From contig JBANDB010000013.1 in the NCBI GenBank assembly GCA_037576215.1, positions 2,418,001 through 2,482,000 of the forward strand: DNA of 64,000 nt, given 5' to 3'. Below are positions 1 to 11,040 of this stretch, one piece after another; position 1 is the stretch's first letter, and each line of letters opens with the position of its first letter. A program made the position numbers and the translations under genes. This stretch comes from Armillaria gallica (Eukaryota; Basidiomycota; Agaricomycetes; Agaricales; Physalacriaceae). The notes beneath the pieces are model-generated. The model searched no databases, was not told the DNA's origin, and saw only the letters and a list, made by a program, of their open reading frames with translations.

Positions 1-2297
1 ACACCATGAGACAGTTATCATTTGGACCTTGGCTGATCTCCCTACAGCTTCTTCCTTCTCCTTTCGAAGAGTCTAAGGCCAACCCGGTGTTAGTAGATAG
101 CCTCTGTCTGTTAAGGACAAACAGGAAGTGGGTTGCAGAAAGATGTGGTTGCAGTGTGATTTGGATAAAGGTATTGTTATTGTAATTTCCCTTCAGAGCT
201 ACCGCTGAAGCACTGATCGATGATCTTTTAAAGTTCTAGCCACATCTCGAATTTCAACATGGTGTCCACCTGGAGCTAAGCTCTAAGGTAAAGCTTGCAG
301 CAGCATACATGTGGTGGATATACAAATATGAGACTGCAGCTTTACCTCTCCAGCAAAGATCACTACACATTCATAATCGCAACCAATGACGGAATGGACA
401 ATGTAGAATGCTTCAGTATGTGATCTACTTCCATTTTTGGCTCCATATCTGATTCTTTTTGTTTAGGCTTCCCTGCATCGATATATTTCATGCCAGAAAA
501 TGATGGTGATGGCAGGTCAGATCAAGGTCCAGTTCAAATTTTCATATGTCGTCCATTGAGTAATCCTTCTGCTTCACATTGACTTCTTTCTGTGTCTTTA
601 GTTCAATTAAATATCAGGAAAGGTCACACTGCAAAGGGTTACCTGCCCGTACTTGCGGTGCCAATGTGAAAATCCTGTGTTTTGAAGGTGCGGAGTGTGG
701 AGATATTGAAGGAAAGCGGGAAGCCAACCACACAGGCATGCATACGTAATTGTTGTACCAATAATGTCATGCTAATATCCTCACAGCTTATTTTTGTGGC
801 ACCGCTTTGAAGGCATGAATTTTGTGGTTTGGCCTATGGCTGCAGAAAAGACCTCGCATCATCTATGTAATCTATCTTCCATCCTCCTTACCTTTCTTTC
901 CTTACCAACGTGTTTCTTCATTCAGGATACTCTCCGTAGCTGCCCACTTTGCGCTTCTATTGGTTGTACCATCTTGCGAGCACTGATTCCCTGGGGGAGC
1001 AAACAGGCAGGGTATGGGATCCTTGGGAGAAGTTCGCCAAAACTTTCACCTGTGCTTCTGCAACACCATCTTCTCAGTCCTGCATATACAGGATCATTGC
1101 ATCTGTCATCAGTGGGAGAATCTGGTGAAGATTGGTATGCTTATCTTACATTGTTTCATGTCCTAGTCCTTAACTGCATTTAGGTACAACCGCGATGTTG
1201 GTGTGTGCTTCTGTTTCCAGCAAGCCAGGATGGTGAAGGCTGCAATGGGTTCTTCCCAAAGTCAAGGCCATGTTGGGAGTGCGGATATGTCAAGGTTTTC
1301 TCTCTTTGTGGTGCCTTCTGAGTGGATGCCAAGTGCTTCCTGTATAAACACAGCCTCAAGTTTGTGGAGCTTGACGTCTTCTAATGATATCCTCCTTGTT
1401 CAGGTTACCCACACTGCTACACATTGAGAGCAGTGCCATCTGTATATCACACCTGAGAAACCTGTCCTGATGTTCTTTGATGCTGCAAAGTCAGGGAGCG
1501 TCTTTTGGTGACAGTGGTCATGTCAGACCAAACTACTAAATCATCAAGAGCCTAACAAGGACAGCAGGCTCACTCATTGCTGATAATGATGACCCCTTCC
1601 AACATTCAATTGAGGCAATCAAAGCCTCCTTGAAACTGTACCGCCGGCATTGACACTGCTCTTAATCAAGCAGCCCTCCTTGCGATGATTGTGAGTATCC
1701 CAGTTGTTTCACCTTTATTAAATGCTGATGTATATTGCTGTAGACATTGCTGGGTCTGCATTTCCTACAACTGTTCATCATCCTGATGTGATTCACTCAT
1801 ACATGCCCTTCAGAACAGCTGTGTCAACTGAAATGCCAAGGGTTCTCAACCATGAACCAACTTCCTATACATGTCCCTCAGAATTCACCTTGGCAGTTTG
1901 CAGAGATGTTTTCTTTGTCATCATACATCACCGCCTGTCCATGAAGGTGATCAGATCTGGCACACGCTGAAACCGAGGTGTATTTGTCATTGGAAGCCTG
2001 TTAGATGCCATGAAGGATTGATTAGGTCTGGTCAATCAGGCATATATGTTGACACTGAGATCATTTATGAGAAGGGAAGCAGAAGTTATACAAGATAATT
2101 TCATGAGTTGCAGAGTTGAGCGCTCACTTGAGCAACCATGCGCGCATATGAATTGGCACATCAACAGGCTTGTGGATGCCATGAGAAGGCGACAGGGATG
2201 GTTTGGCTGCTGAAGCCATTTGGGACTCAGTCTGTCCAATGCTTTGTTTATAGGCTGTTGACATTCTACAATGCCAATGATATTGATACTCTACTCG
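1..2297 (+). repeat. Repeat unit, copy A (CpG-decayed)
   Basis: This segment aligns along nearly its whole length with 13540-15604 (copy C) and in part with 11041-12460 (copy B). Shared landmarks are the block around 190-470 (C: 13640-13920), the block around 790-1440 (C: 14080-14760) and the block around 1560-2297 (C: 14880-15604). Short open stretches such as 1722-1970 are conserved in C, so the unit probably derives from a multi-exon gene, but no family is recognisable and stops break every frame. Compared with C, most differences are CpG changed to TpG or CpA. The copy starts at or before the window edge and ends at about 2297, where its similarity to C stops abruptly. Confidence 0.7.
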
Positions 2298-3390
2298 TCT
2301 CTGAGTAAAATCTGCCTGTGGAATAGTTGACGGCCTCGGGTAGCGAAGTAATTCAGGAGATGTCCTGTCTTTGTTAAGCTCATCCTCAGTAAGCTACATA
2401 CAAACATACAAACAGAGTATCATTTGTTCATTATTTGATTGTCTACAGTAATTGTGTTATCAAGGAAACACTAAAGGTAGCATCTTCATTGAGTGCCAGA
2501 CATCTGTGGCTTTTGATGACATTATCTTCAATGACACTCTCATCAACGACACCATCGACCAGGAACTCATTGAGCTCATCTCATAATGCAATGCAATTGG
2601 CGCACATTGCCCATAGTGCTTTGCTTTGCTCCAAGGCGATCTTGATGTGATCAAAAGTCTAGATTCTGTCAGTGCACAGGGACCAAAGACATCTAAATTT
2701 GTTCTTATGGAGACAGTGTATTGCAACAGCCCACATATGTCTTTTGGCATTCAGGTCTGATGATAGCCTTCAATAATGCATGCCAACCCAATGTGCTAGC
2801 CATTATGAAGAGCTTAAACATACATGATCATGGGGAATGTCTCGGCGCAGTGACCCCAGTCTTGCAAATTGTCACCTACAGTCTTCTGAATGATAATGCT
2901 GGGTCTCCAAAGCAGCCAGCAGTTAGGCCAGGTGTCTGCCAGTTGTTGTTTCTGAGCTCTGGATATGTCTGATTTGGTGAAAATGGGTGTCGGTCCAGAT
3001 CTCGGCTCAGTGCATAGTGCAATGCTATAACCGAGAACAAGCTTGAACTCAACAGTAATGGGGGGGTTGAGCGCTCCTGGACCTTTAGAGACTATTTCCA
3101 CATATGAAGGTCAAACCTGTTTCTTCAGAGTAGAGAGGCAGACCCAAGTGGCTTGGGTGACAGCAGGTGTGCCCTTTCCAGACTTTCCAAACCCTAAAAT
3201 GACTGAAGTGATTTGGCAGAGGGCCATATAGACGACAATTTTGTCCAAGATTCCCTAAAGAGTATTTGTATTGACAATAACAGTGACCAAGATGCCTTCC
3301 ACAGCGTAGCATCACCGATTTAATCTTCTGGATCTCAAGAAGCTGGCTCACCAAGTGCTGAGAAGATATTGGAGATAACGGGCACTAGAA
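2298..3390 (+). pseudogene. Unrecognised coding-like relic, CpG-poor
   Basis: Protein-like stretches appear in changing plus-strand frames: around 2465-2750, and 3043-3231, which reads out 62 residues rich in aromatic and charged positions. Stops and frame changes separate them, so no intact gene can be drawn. The stretch lies just beyond the point where repeat unit A stops matching copy C, and it opens the 7.5-kb block that separates A from its partner gene A'. It could be a decayed transposon gene or captured host sequence. No family is recognised. Confidence 0.3.
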
Positions 3391-4488
3391 ATTCTGCATG
3401 GTCACCTGCATGGTGCATGGCCATGCAGCCACACAAGTCATCGGTTCAACTCCAGTTGAACTCAACTATATTTAATATACTGAAAGGTGCTGGGCACCTA
3501 TATAGATGCAACATGCTACACACAACACACTACACAAACACTCAGTAATTGCGGTTCAAAGGGAGGTAGATTATACCAAGTTACAACACTTTGTACTGTA
3601 GTTTACAAGTTCTGGGTGCAATGAATATGATTGAATATAAAAGATATATTGCATTTTCACTCTAAGCTCAATGTGTTACTGAACACAAACTTAAACTGAT
3701 ACAGAATAACTGTCTGGTGCAGGTTCTGAACTTGTGCTGGCTGCCTGGTGCAGTTTCAATACTGATACTTTGCACCTGGTTGTGACTTAAAACACTCTGA
3801 CTGGTTCTGAACTGTTTCTGGGATCTTGTCTTTCTGTTTCTAGCTTATACTGCTTGCTTGCTTTACTGTTCTTGCACACACAAAGTGACCAGGTCACAAT
3901 ATTTCTATTCCAGGTGAGTCTATAACTTGAAGCTCTTGACCAATTAAACCCATACTATTTGCCTAGTAGTGTTCCAGGGGTCAGAAACCTGATTCCCTGC
4001 TAGATACATGCACTGTATTTATACTATTCTACTGATACACTTATTGCCAATGCCTTGTGACTGACTAATATGCTTGCTGACCCAGCCTGATGAGGCTAAA
4101 CTCTCTGCCTGGCAGATATTATCTCATCAGCAGCCACTAGGTTGATCAATCATACTAGATCAATTGCCAGGTGATCTGATAACTTCTGCTGAAATGCTGA
4201 GCAATTACACCATATGAGTCACAGCCTGGACCTTTGGTTGACTGGGTAGAATACCTGATCTTCTATTCAAGCATTAGAACAGCTCGTTTCAAAGTTGCCA
4301 GGTGGCCCTTTTTGTTTTACAATGTGTTACTTTCTTTTCATGTCATACTGATTGGTACAATGTAATACCATTGTATTGCCAGAAAATGTTAATTTACACA
4401 CATTTTTAAAGGGTGTACGCTGATGTGCTCGGTAACGGGCAGCGTGCAAATGCAACAAGTGTCTATATCATCAATCTAGATACTGAAT

Positions 4489-4506
4489 CACACACACACA
4501 CACACA
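4489..4506. repeat. CA microsatellite
   Basis: Nine uninterrupted CA dinucleotides lie in a gene-free, CpG-poor stretch. Confidence 0.9.
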
Positions 4507-4773
4507 ATCACCAATGTTTAAGTTTGAGGGTGAGTATGGTAGAAGCACTCATGATGTACTTAGATATCGATAATCAATTGGGTTTGTTTCAAAACAACTT
4601 CAATTCAAATCTAGAAGTGTTTACACAAGATACACTAATTGCGATAGTGAGGTATATGGATGTGGGGGTTTGTAAGGTATAATTTGAGTGGCTTAGACTT
4701 GAAACGACTTTGTCTAGGAGAGCTGGTAAGGCTTTAACTAGACAAGCTTTAACAATCGAACAATCAAAGACCT

Positions 4774-4970
4774 AGAGGTCTACAAAGAGCATAATTGCTC
4801 TGGAGTACATGGACTCAATTACAACACAAGCACATGCACTTGCAATAAAGAACCGAAGTTCTACAAAGAGTACACAGACTCTACAAAGAACACACAGGTC
4901 CTGGCTTCAAGTATGAGACTTGCAAAGAGTACACAGACTCTAGAGTACACTGACTTGTTAACTGTTCAAA
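4774..4970. repeat. Imperfect short tandem words (CTACAAAGAG / TACACAGACTCT)
   Basis: The words CTACAAAGAG and ACACAGACTCT recur several times with variable spacers over about 200 bp. This could be part of a retrotransposon leader or a decayed satellite. No coding potential is seen. Confidence 0.5.
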
Positions 4971-6404
4971 CTTAAAGCATTCTAGGGCTTATTTCACTTC
5001 AACTAGGCAATGTCTTCGGTCTGTGGTCGACTTAGCATGTCTAGATCACTTTAGTCAGTGAGGGAGCATGAGGCCTTTGTATGCGGAGCAGTTCAATTAA
5101 CTAGCAAGGTGCAAATGTGGGGATGACTCTTCTTCCTACTTAGTTCTTCTAGATTACTTATAGCCACCCTTTTGGGGTTGACTTGGTAAACTTAATTCAC
5201 TTCAGTCGAGGATATGCAATTAAAACCAGTGATTGATTAGGTAGCTATAAGGCTACTAGCACAAACACAGAGGAATGCTTTCCTGCCATTATGCATCTAG
5301 TTGCTGCTAATTTATACAATTTCTAGCCTAGGTATAGGAGCTTGTATCTAAAAATAATTATAGTACAAGCTTTGGGTATCAATACAAATGATGAGTAATT
5401 AATTTACAAGGATTGCACCATTCCGAGGTTTCTATTCAGTTGGATGGAATGACTAGCAGCCATTCTATTGCCAAGGAGTGTCCTAATGGTCCGTAGGAAC
5501 TCCTTGTTTCTCCTTCATGCCTTGCCACATGGATTCCTATTCAATACTACAAATTGCACAGTATTTCGAGGATGTAACCACCGATCATGATCAACTGTTG
5601 GACCGAGATTGTATTTGCTTCGATCACTGTGCAATCTTTAGCTATCTCAGCGCCAAGCATCAGTTATTCAGTTATTCCAAGTTGATTCGTGTTCTAGACT
5701 AAGTTCATTTCATAGTGTGAACTGTTGTGGACTTAGCAATTCTCTTCTAGGTTTATTCAAGTTGTCGAGATGACGAGTAATCTAGCCCTTCTGTGTTCTG
5801 CTTTAGTGTTTGTAACTCATCTCGATGTGTCCCTTGGTTCCGACTGTAAATAGTCTTGTTTTGGGCAGGGAATAGCATTCAGTGTTGAAGGCTTGTAGAG
5901 TTGACTCGTCTAGATGTCACCTCTAAGTCCGTTCTTATACTGTATTGCTCACTATCTTATGTAGTATTCTAGCTATCAGTGTAAAGCCTTCACTATAGCT
6001 CTCTGTACTGCTTGTAGACTGCGTTATTTGATATAAAATCGCAAAATCTATAGGTAGCATGATACCAAGTGTATCAATGCCTGGCAGGCATATCAATATG
6101 TACTGCAGCTACAACACTTGTGAGCTTTCGTAATGATATCCTTACATTTGTTTGGTTTTTATTCCTGAGTATCCTCCAACAAAGATACCTGGTTGGAAAA
6201 TGATACCAAAACTGCACTTACAATATCCACCAATTACATTGTTTCACACTTTGGGTCTATAGCTTTCGGTAACCAGTGTATCTTAAATGTATATTTTCAT
6301 GAATAAGAGAAACTTAAATGTTCAAACTTTGGTGCTTTTACATACTGAGTACTCAAAGATCATAGAGTAGTGCTGTAGACATCAATTACCTATTAATACA
6401 GCAT

Positions 6405-7665
6405 CCAAGGGGGTGGTGGAAATAAAATTGTGCACATGACATACATTTTCACGTTTAAGGTCAGGTAGACCCCCCCTCCCTCCCTCTCCTGCCATATACA
6501 GTAGTAATATGACCATATATAGACAGCTTAGTAATGCTATATCAGCACAATATGGTTGCTGGCCAGGTTGCCATGACTCACTATAACACAAAAAAGGAAT
6601 ATACTGTACTATTTTAACCTTATCTTCATATCACAGGTCACAGCAGCTTGTGAAATGAAGATATGCATACCTGATAACATGTCACAGGCCTCAGTGAAGA
6701 GACATAAAAAAGTTTCAAAATAGTGTCTTTTTCGAGTAAGAATAACAAAAAACTCCTTCCTTGAGTGTCTACATGCATTCCCAGACATTTCTGTTGTACC
6801 AGTGATCTGGTTTGATGATGTGGCAGTGGCAACTCTGCTCTGGCAGCTCAAAGGTGGATTCCATGGCCCATTCAGCAAATCCAGTCTTTCATGACATTGT
6901 GGATGGCAAAAAGTCACACTCAAGGAGGGTTGAACTGGAGACCTAGCTACTTGGTCACAGCATTGAGCCACAAGACTACTACTGCAACTGAATAATTTAC
7001 AATGTGAAGATATACATAACATGTCACAGACTACAGTGATCTGTGAAGATCTTCCCAGCTGAAGATGTGGCATAATGTTACGATTTATTTATTTTCTTTA
7101 TCTAAGTGCCTCTTATCTTATCTTCAGCACTTATCTTATCTTATCCTTAGGATCTACAACTCCACGGAGCCATGACTCACAATACAGTCACCACTGTTCA
7201 CCTTGTGTTATTTCTGCTTCTTTCTTGCAATGGTGCACTTATTATTAGACCCCTCATTTTAGTATATAAGTACTGTAGCTCAAGCTGTATATTCCCTAGC
7301 TTTGAGCTAACGTTTATTCATACCGAAACACATTCATTCTCGCTAAGCGCTAAAACACTTAGTTTTGACATCCTTTCATCATGAGACTCAACAGTGACTG
7401 TACAAATGCGATACAGCCATTGTTTACTCCTGATTTGACATTGGGTCTTACACATAACATGTCACAAGCCATGAAGATAAGGTCGAAATAGTACAGTAAA
7501 GTGTGTTGGATACTTTAACAAGCTCAGAAGAAATCCTATTGTGATGGAACCATCTCTCTTTGCCTCACTAGGCCATATAATAGTGCTATATAAGGTAATT
7601 TGATATCATGTTTAAGGTCAGGACCCCTCCCCTGTCCGGGATTTTATCTCCACCACCCCCTTGAT
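6405..7665. mobile_element. Candidate DNA-transposon remnant with terminal inverted repeats
   Basis: The left end (6405-6428, starting CCAAGGGGGTGGTGG) is nearly the reverse complement of the right end (7641-7665, ending CCACCCCCTTGAT), about 22 of 24 positions. The five bases AGCAT flank both sides (6400-6404 and 7666-7670) and could be a target-site duplication. A second shared word, TTTAAGGTCAGG followed by a C-rich tract, sits near both ends in the same orientation (6454 and 7611), so the ends have a more complex structure than a simple MITE. No transposase frame survives; the interior holds only short open frames, including a minus-strand one at 6609-7073 that I do not regard as a gene. 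Confidence 0.4.
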
Positions 7666-7786
7666 AGCATTGATATAGCTTCGATGTGTCGAGTACTTAC
7701 TACTGATACAACCAGACATGGTGACTAACTTACTGATGTCCATTTCTTATGTGAAGATTTGCTGTGACCACACAACTGACCACACC

Positions 7787-7895
7787 AGCATACCATGCAG
7801 CCATGCAGGCACACCATGCAGGCTGACCATGCACAGTCATGCGGATTAACCACACAGCCATGCAGACCACACAGGCACCATGCAGGCTTCACATT
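7787..7895. repeat. CATGCAG-rich short repeats
   Basis: The words CCATGCAG and CATGCAGGC occur about seven times within roughly 110 bp, mixed with ACCACACAG. Related words recur at 3396-3432 and 8365-8400, so the repeat brackets the CpG-poor block. No protein or RNA role is apparent. Confidence 0.55.
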
Positions 7896-8289
7896 GAGAT
7901 CATGTTGGTCCATACAAGCTTGCCTTCAGAAAGTGCATTGTTCATGCAATTGCCTTTTGCTTGGCTTGTTTCCTTGGTGTTGCTCATGCTAACTACAGAA
8001 CATTGTATTCTTCTCATGGTGTCCTCTTCACAGGGAACCCCACATCGTGTACCTTATTACTTCTAGCTTAGAAAACTGCCTCTAAGGCATTTTTATACTG
8101 TTAGGATACTCATAAAATTATCTACTTTGGTTACAATGCTTTTGATACTCTTAAATTTGTCAATCCCCTTCAAATGATATTTTCATGCTATTGACCACAT
8201 TTTAAAGTGTTTCAATATCCTACTAAAGTATTCATATTTGAACCATACAGATCATAATGAAGCTGTTTCTATGGAAGGAGCAACAGAAA

Positions 8290-8865
8290 TCAACGGAACA
8301 CATCAACTCTCGTCGTGTTTGATGGACTTGATCAACTTTTGATAGGAGTCGGGCAATGTGTCAACCACGCTGACAACCACACAGCTATGCAGGCTACCAT
8401 GCTGAATTCTTCTTGCCTGGAGATAACAACTGGTTTGCTGTTGCTGTAGATGTAGATTGAGATTGATTGGAATATCATCTTTCTGTTGGAGCTGTCCCAG
8501 ATTTGTCGTGCAGAATCGAGGTCACTAAAGGTCATCAATATTAGATGGAACAGGTGATAGTAAAAGCTTGGCCATGCGAACCTAGCATCAGCTCGTAAGC
8601 AGGGTATAATCATGCCGTTCATGAGGTCTTTGGTGGATTTCTCGTGACTTGCTCTATATGCTCCCCTATCGAAGAAACCATTTTGTGGGTTGGAAATATA
8701 GCATAGAAACCCCAGAACCTATGAATCGAGAGAACAACTTTTAAAAGAATGTTAATGAGTTAAATGGCACATACCTGCATTCTGCATGCGGGATGATCTT
8801 CTACATTTGCATCAATGACATAGTTGTAAATTGGTGAAAGCTTGGAGATAATCAACGAAAGGCTT
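8290..8865 (-). pseudogene. Degraded coding sequence with a Copia-gag-like segment
   Basis: Read on the minus strand, protein-like sequence runs from about 8865 (a possible start MASLSLIISK) across a possible short intron into 8622-8332. This part contains DLDSARQIWDS, and in a shifted frame LPDSYQKLIKSI near 8330. Both resemble the gag (UBN2-type) region of Ty1/copia polyproteins. The frame changes between these two motifs, so the sequence is broken. The link to Copia rests on these two short motifs only, and the upstream part could belong to an unrelated host gene. Confidence 0.35.
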
Positions 8866-8979
8866 GCCATGTCAGAAGGCTGAGGAATTGACTGCATTGG
8901 AGGTCAGTGAGGGATAGTGCCAGTGAACATACGAATGATTCAACCGGGATTTATACCTATGGAAAATTAATCTTTGAGC

Positions 8980-9770
8980 TCACATGTTTGCTATGCTGAT
9001 CACAGGTACTTCACCTGTCATAGCTCACGCGATTTTTTCCCATTGTTCTTAGTAATGTCCCTGATCTTGCCCTGGTCACATCATCCGACTTTCTGCATTG
9101 CTACGATGTTAATCTGTGTGCTGGAACTGGCACTCTTCTCGAAAAGGAAATGAACATGCTTGTTGAGTAAGCTTGAGTTCTTGAACCTGGTCTTGATGCG
9201 CTTGTGCATGTGTATCGATTGCCAATTGGTTTCTCCACCCCAAGCTATTGACTTACAAATATTGCACTTGCGCTCTGACAGTAGCGAGAGTTCTATGCAT
9301 CAAGTCACAAGTTTTATCTGGAATATGTGAAGAAATTTTTTAGAACCCAGTAACAGGCCCAAAAGCCCACATCGCTCTCTCACCGAAGGGTTTCCCTTCT
9401 TCGGTCCTACATCTGTCGGAACCGTGGTATCAACGTCGATTAACTCCAATGCCATCATGGTTCTTGCATAGATCCCGTTGCTTCTCAAGTGCTTCTCTGA
9501 CACTTTTGATCTTCAATGTCTTTGGGGTACTATAGATAACTTATAAGCCGATAGAAAGGTAGGTTAGTGTCAGGGTCTCCCCCTCCCCTTCATCGGTTTC
9601 AGTTATCCAATTATCATCTGTTCCCGCCGTGTTACCTGTATGAACCAGCAAGGAGTGCAGCTCCCGAGTGATAAATTTGTTAGTATTGTCTTGGAAAACA
9701 TACTTAGAAATCTGATAATTAAACTTTGGCTACATTATTCTCATTACTGCATGCCAAGACATAGATATTC
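8980..9770. other. No supported gene; short coding-like scraps
   Basis: A plus-strand stretch near 9055-9255 reads as protein-like sequence in more than one frame (for example around LVTSSDFLHCYD) but is interrupted. A minus-strand frame at 9300-9503 has no recognisable motif. CpG frequency rises again from about 9.0 kb, which marks the right border of the CpG-poor block. Confidence 0.35.
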
Positions 9771-10349
9771 TTAAAATACATGCACACAGAAAGCTGCAGA
9801 AATAAGTATAGAAATCCATGACATCGCTTCCTCTGCGAGATCCCACACAAGTTCCAACTCCCTGACCGGAACTGGCCCTGGCTTTATCTCTGCAGCCACG
9901 AATGGGGTCACCAAATATATCTGGTCGTCTCCATTAATCCAAAGCTTCGCCCGCTCCATAAATGACTCAAGCATTGGATATTTTTCCATGAACTTGTAAA
10001 GCTTGTCCGTATTGAAGTTGAACAAGTAGTACTGCTCATCGTCACCGCATCGAATGATGGTCATATACAACCGGACCTTGTACATGACGAAGAAGACTTC
10101 ACAACCAATGCTGTAGCATCCTTCCAATACCGCATTTTTCCTAATGCGCCCGTTGACGCAGGGGGCTAGTATGAAATCACTACCATCAAATCTGGCCCAG
10201 TCACAGCTCCACCCGAGTGGGATGTTGGAGCGATCTGTGTTCAGGCAGTGATTTGGTTTGGTAAAATTGATTGTCAGTTCCGTCTGAGTTCACAACAAAC
10301 GTGAGCGATGGATATGGATGAAACAATTGTAGCGCCTACTCACAGTCAT
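9771..10349 (-). CDS. Unrecognised 157-codon family paralogue A', C-terminally extended
   Basis: This is the first of four paralogues (with 12522-13048, 15630-16161 and 18142-18670). The model is exon 1 10349-10344 (ATGACT), an intron with GTGAGT donor and CTCAG acceptor, and exon 2 10283-9771, predicting 172 residues starting MTTELTINF. Family landmarks are present: PCVNGRIRKN, VFFVMYKV, YYLFNFNTDKLYKFMEKYP, and KLWINGDDQIY. At the normal end of the family (EEEAMS then stop), the TCG-TAG seen in C' reads TCA-TGG here, so translation runs on into a hydrophobic tail. Function is unknown; no signal peptide or catalytic motif is visible. The gene lies convergent to repeat A, with a MITE about 75 bp upstream of the start. 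Confidence 0.55.
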
Positions 10350-10422
10350 TGGAAGTCGAGAATTTGATTCATTATGATCGGAGCTTAAATATCGTCCATA
10401 TCCGAGTCCCGACGGTCAGGCG

Positions 10423-10919
10423 GGTCAACCAGGACCCCGGATAATCCCTATACAGCTCCGATCCCGGAATTTCGACCCATTTTGACTGTCATGTATGATG
10501 CGTTTTATCCCGGCAATTGTCAAGCTCTTACCAGGTATGGTGCCAAATCCTAGAATCGGGGCCGCTATAGATGGTCTGGGGTGTCGGAGTGTGTCGGAGA
10601 GCTTAGGCTCCAGTCATGCGGGGTTGAAGATCATGCCGAAGATAAGTGCCGCTCGTAGATGGTGCATTTTTAGGGGAAAACTGTTCAAATCGGGAGGGAA
10701 AAGGCTCCCGGAACTTCGGCATTTCTGCCGAATGAGGGAGAAAAAAATTCATGCATATGTAGTGCCAAAAAAGCCCCGGAAAATGACATCTGGGAGGTCA
10801 GGCCTTCAGGTCTCAGATGAAACCCAGAAAACAGAGTCGTTTTCGGACCCCAAAAATCCCGGAAAAGGCCATTTTCCGGATCGGTCCTCTGTAGGCATTA
10901 TCCGGGGTCCTGGTCAACC
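10423..10919. mobile_element. MITE of about 497 bp with ~45-bp terminal inverted repeats
   Basis: The left end (10423-10467, starting GGTCAACCAGGACCCCGG) is matched by the reverse complement of the right end (10876-10919) with only small differences. The corresponding position upstream of paralogue C' (about 16215-16250) lacks the element, while the flanks on both sides still align (TTAAATATCGTCCATATCCG on the left, TAAATTGA-GGCTGT on the right). The insertion therefore postdates the duplication of the units. The flanks show imperfect GGTCAG/TGTCAG words that may be a decayed target duplication. An open frame across its interior (from 10495) is a by-product and not a gene. Confidence 0.75.
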
Positions 10920-11040
10920 TTACTGTCAGACTAAATTGATGGCTGTGCACGGCTTGCATTTTCCAGCAAGTGTAACAATATCGCGGTCACTTTATGCTGT
11001 ACTTAGTGTCAGTTCCTTCGAGTAACTCATCCTCTCACAC

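Larger units (their letters stand above)
3391..6404. other. Gene-free, AT-rich, CpG-poor block
   Basis: No convincing gene is visible in about 3 kb; open frames are short and lack recognisable motifs. The stretch has low-complexity features: a short CA repeat near 4489, and at about 4774-4970 several imperfect copies of the words CTACAAAGAG and TACACAGACTCT. CpG is rare throughout. The composition matches that of a silenced, decayed transposon, but no matching LTR pair was found by eye. Confidence 0.5.

Noticed and set aside
4489..4970. CRISPR-like array in the repeated words
   Set aside because: Repeats are short, imperfect and irregularly spaced, and the genome is eukaryotic.
3440..6130. 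LTR retrotransposon in the left block
   Set aside because: I looked for a matching pair of long direct repeats with TG..CA ends and found none by eye; only short shared words.
6609..7073. 154-codon minus-strand frame
   Set aside because: It sits inside a candidate transposon in CpG-poor DNA and shows no recognisable domain or paralogue.
10495..11025. 176-codon open frame
   Set aside because: It lies almost wholly inside the TIR-bounded element 10423-10919 and runs out of it; no motif, and the empty-site copy at C' lacks it.
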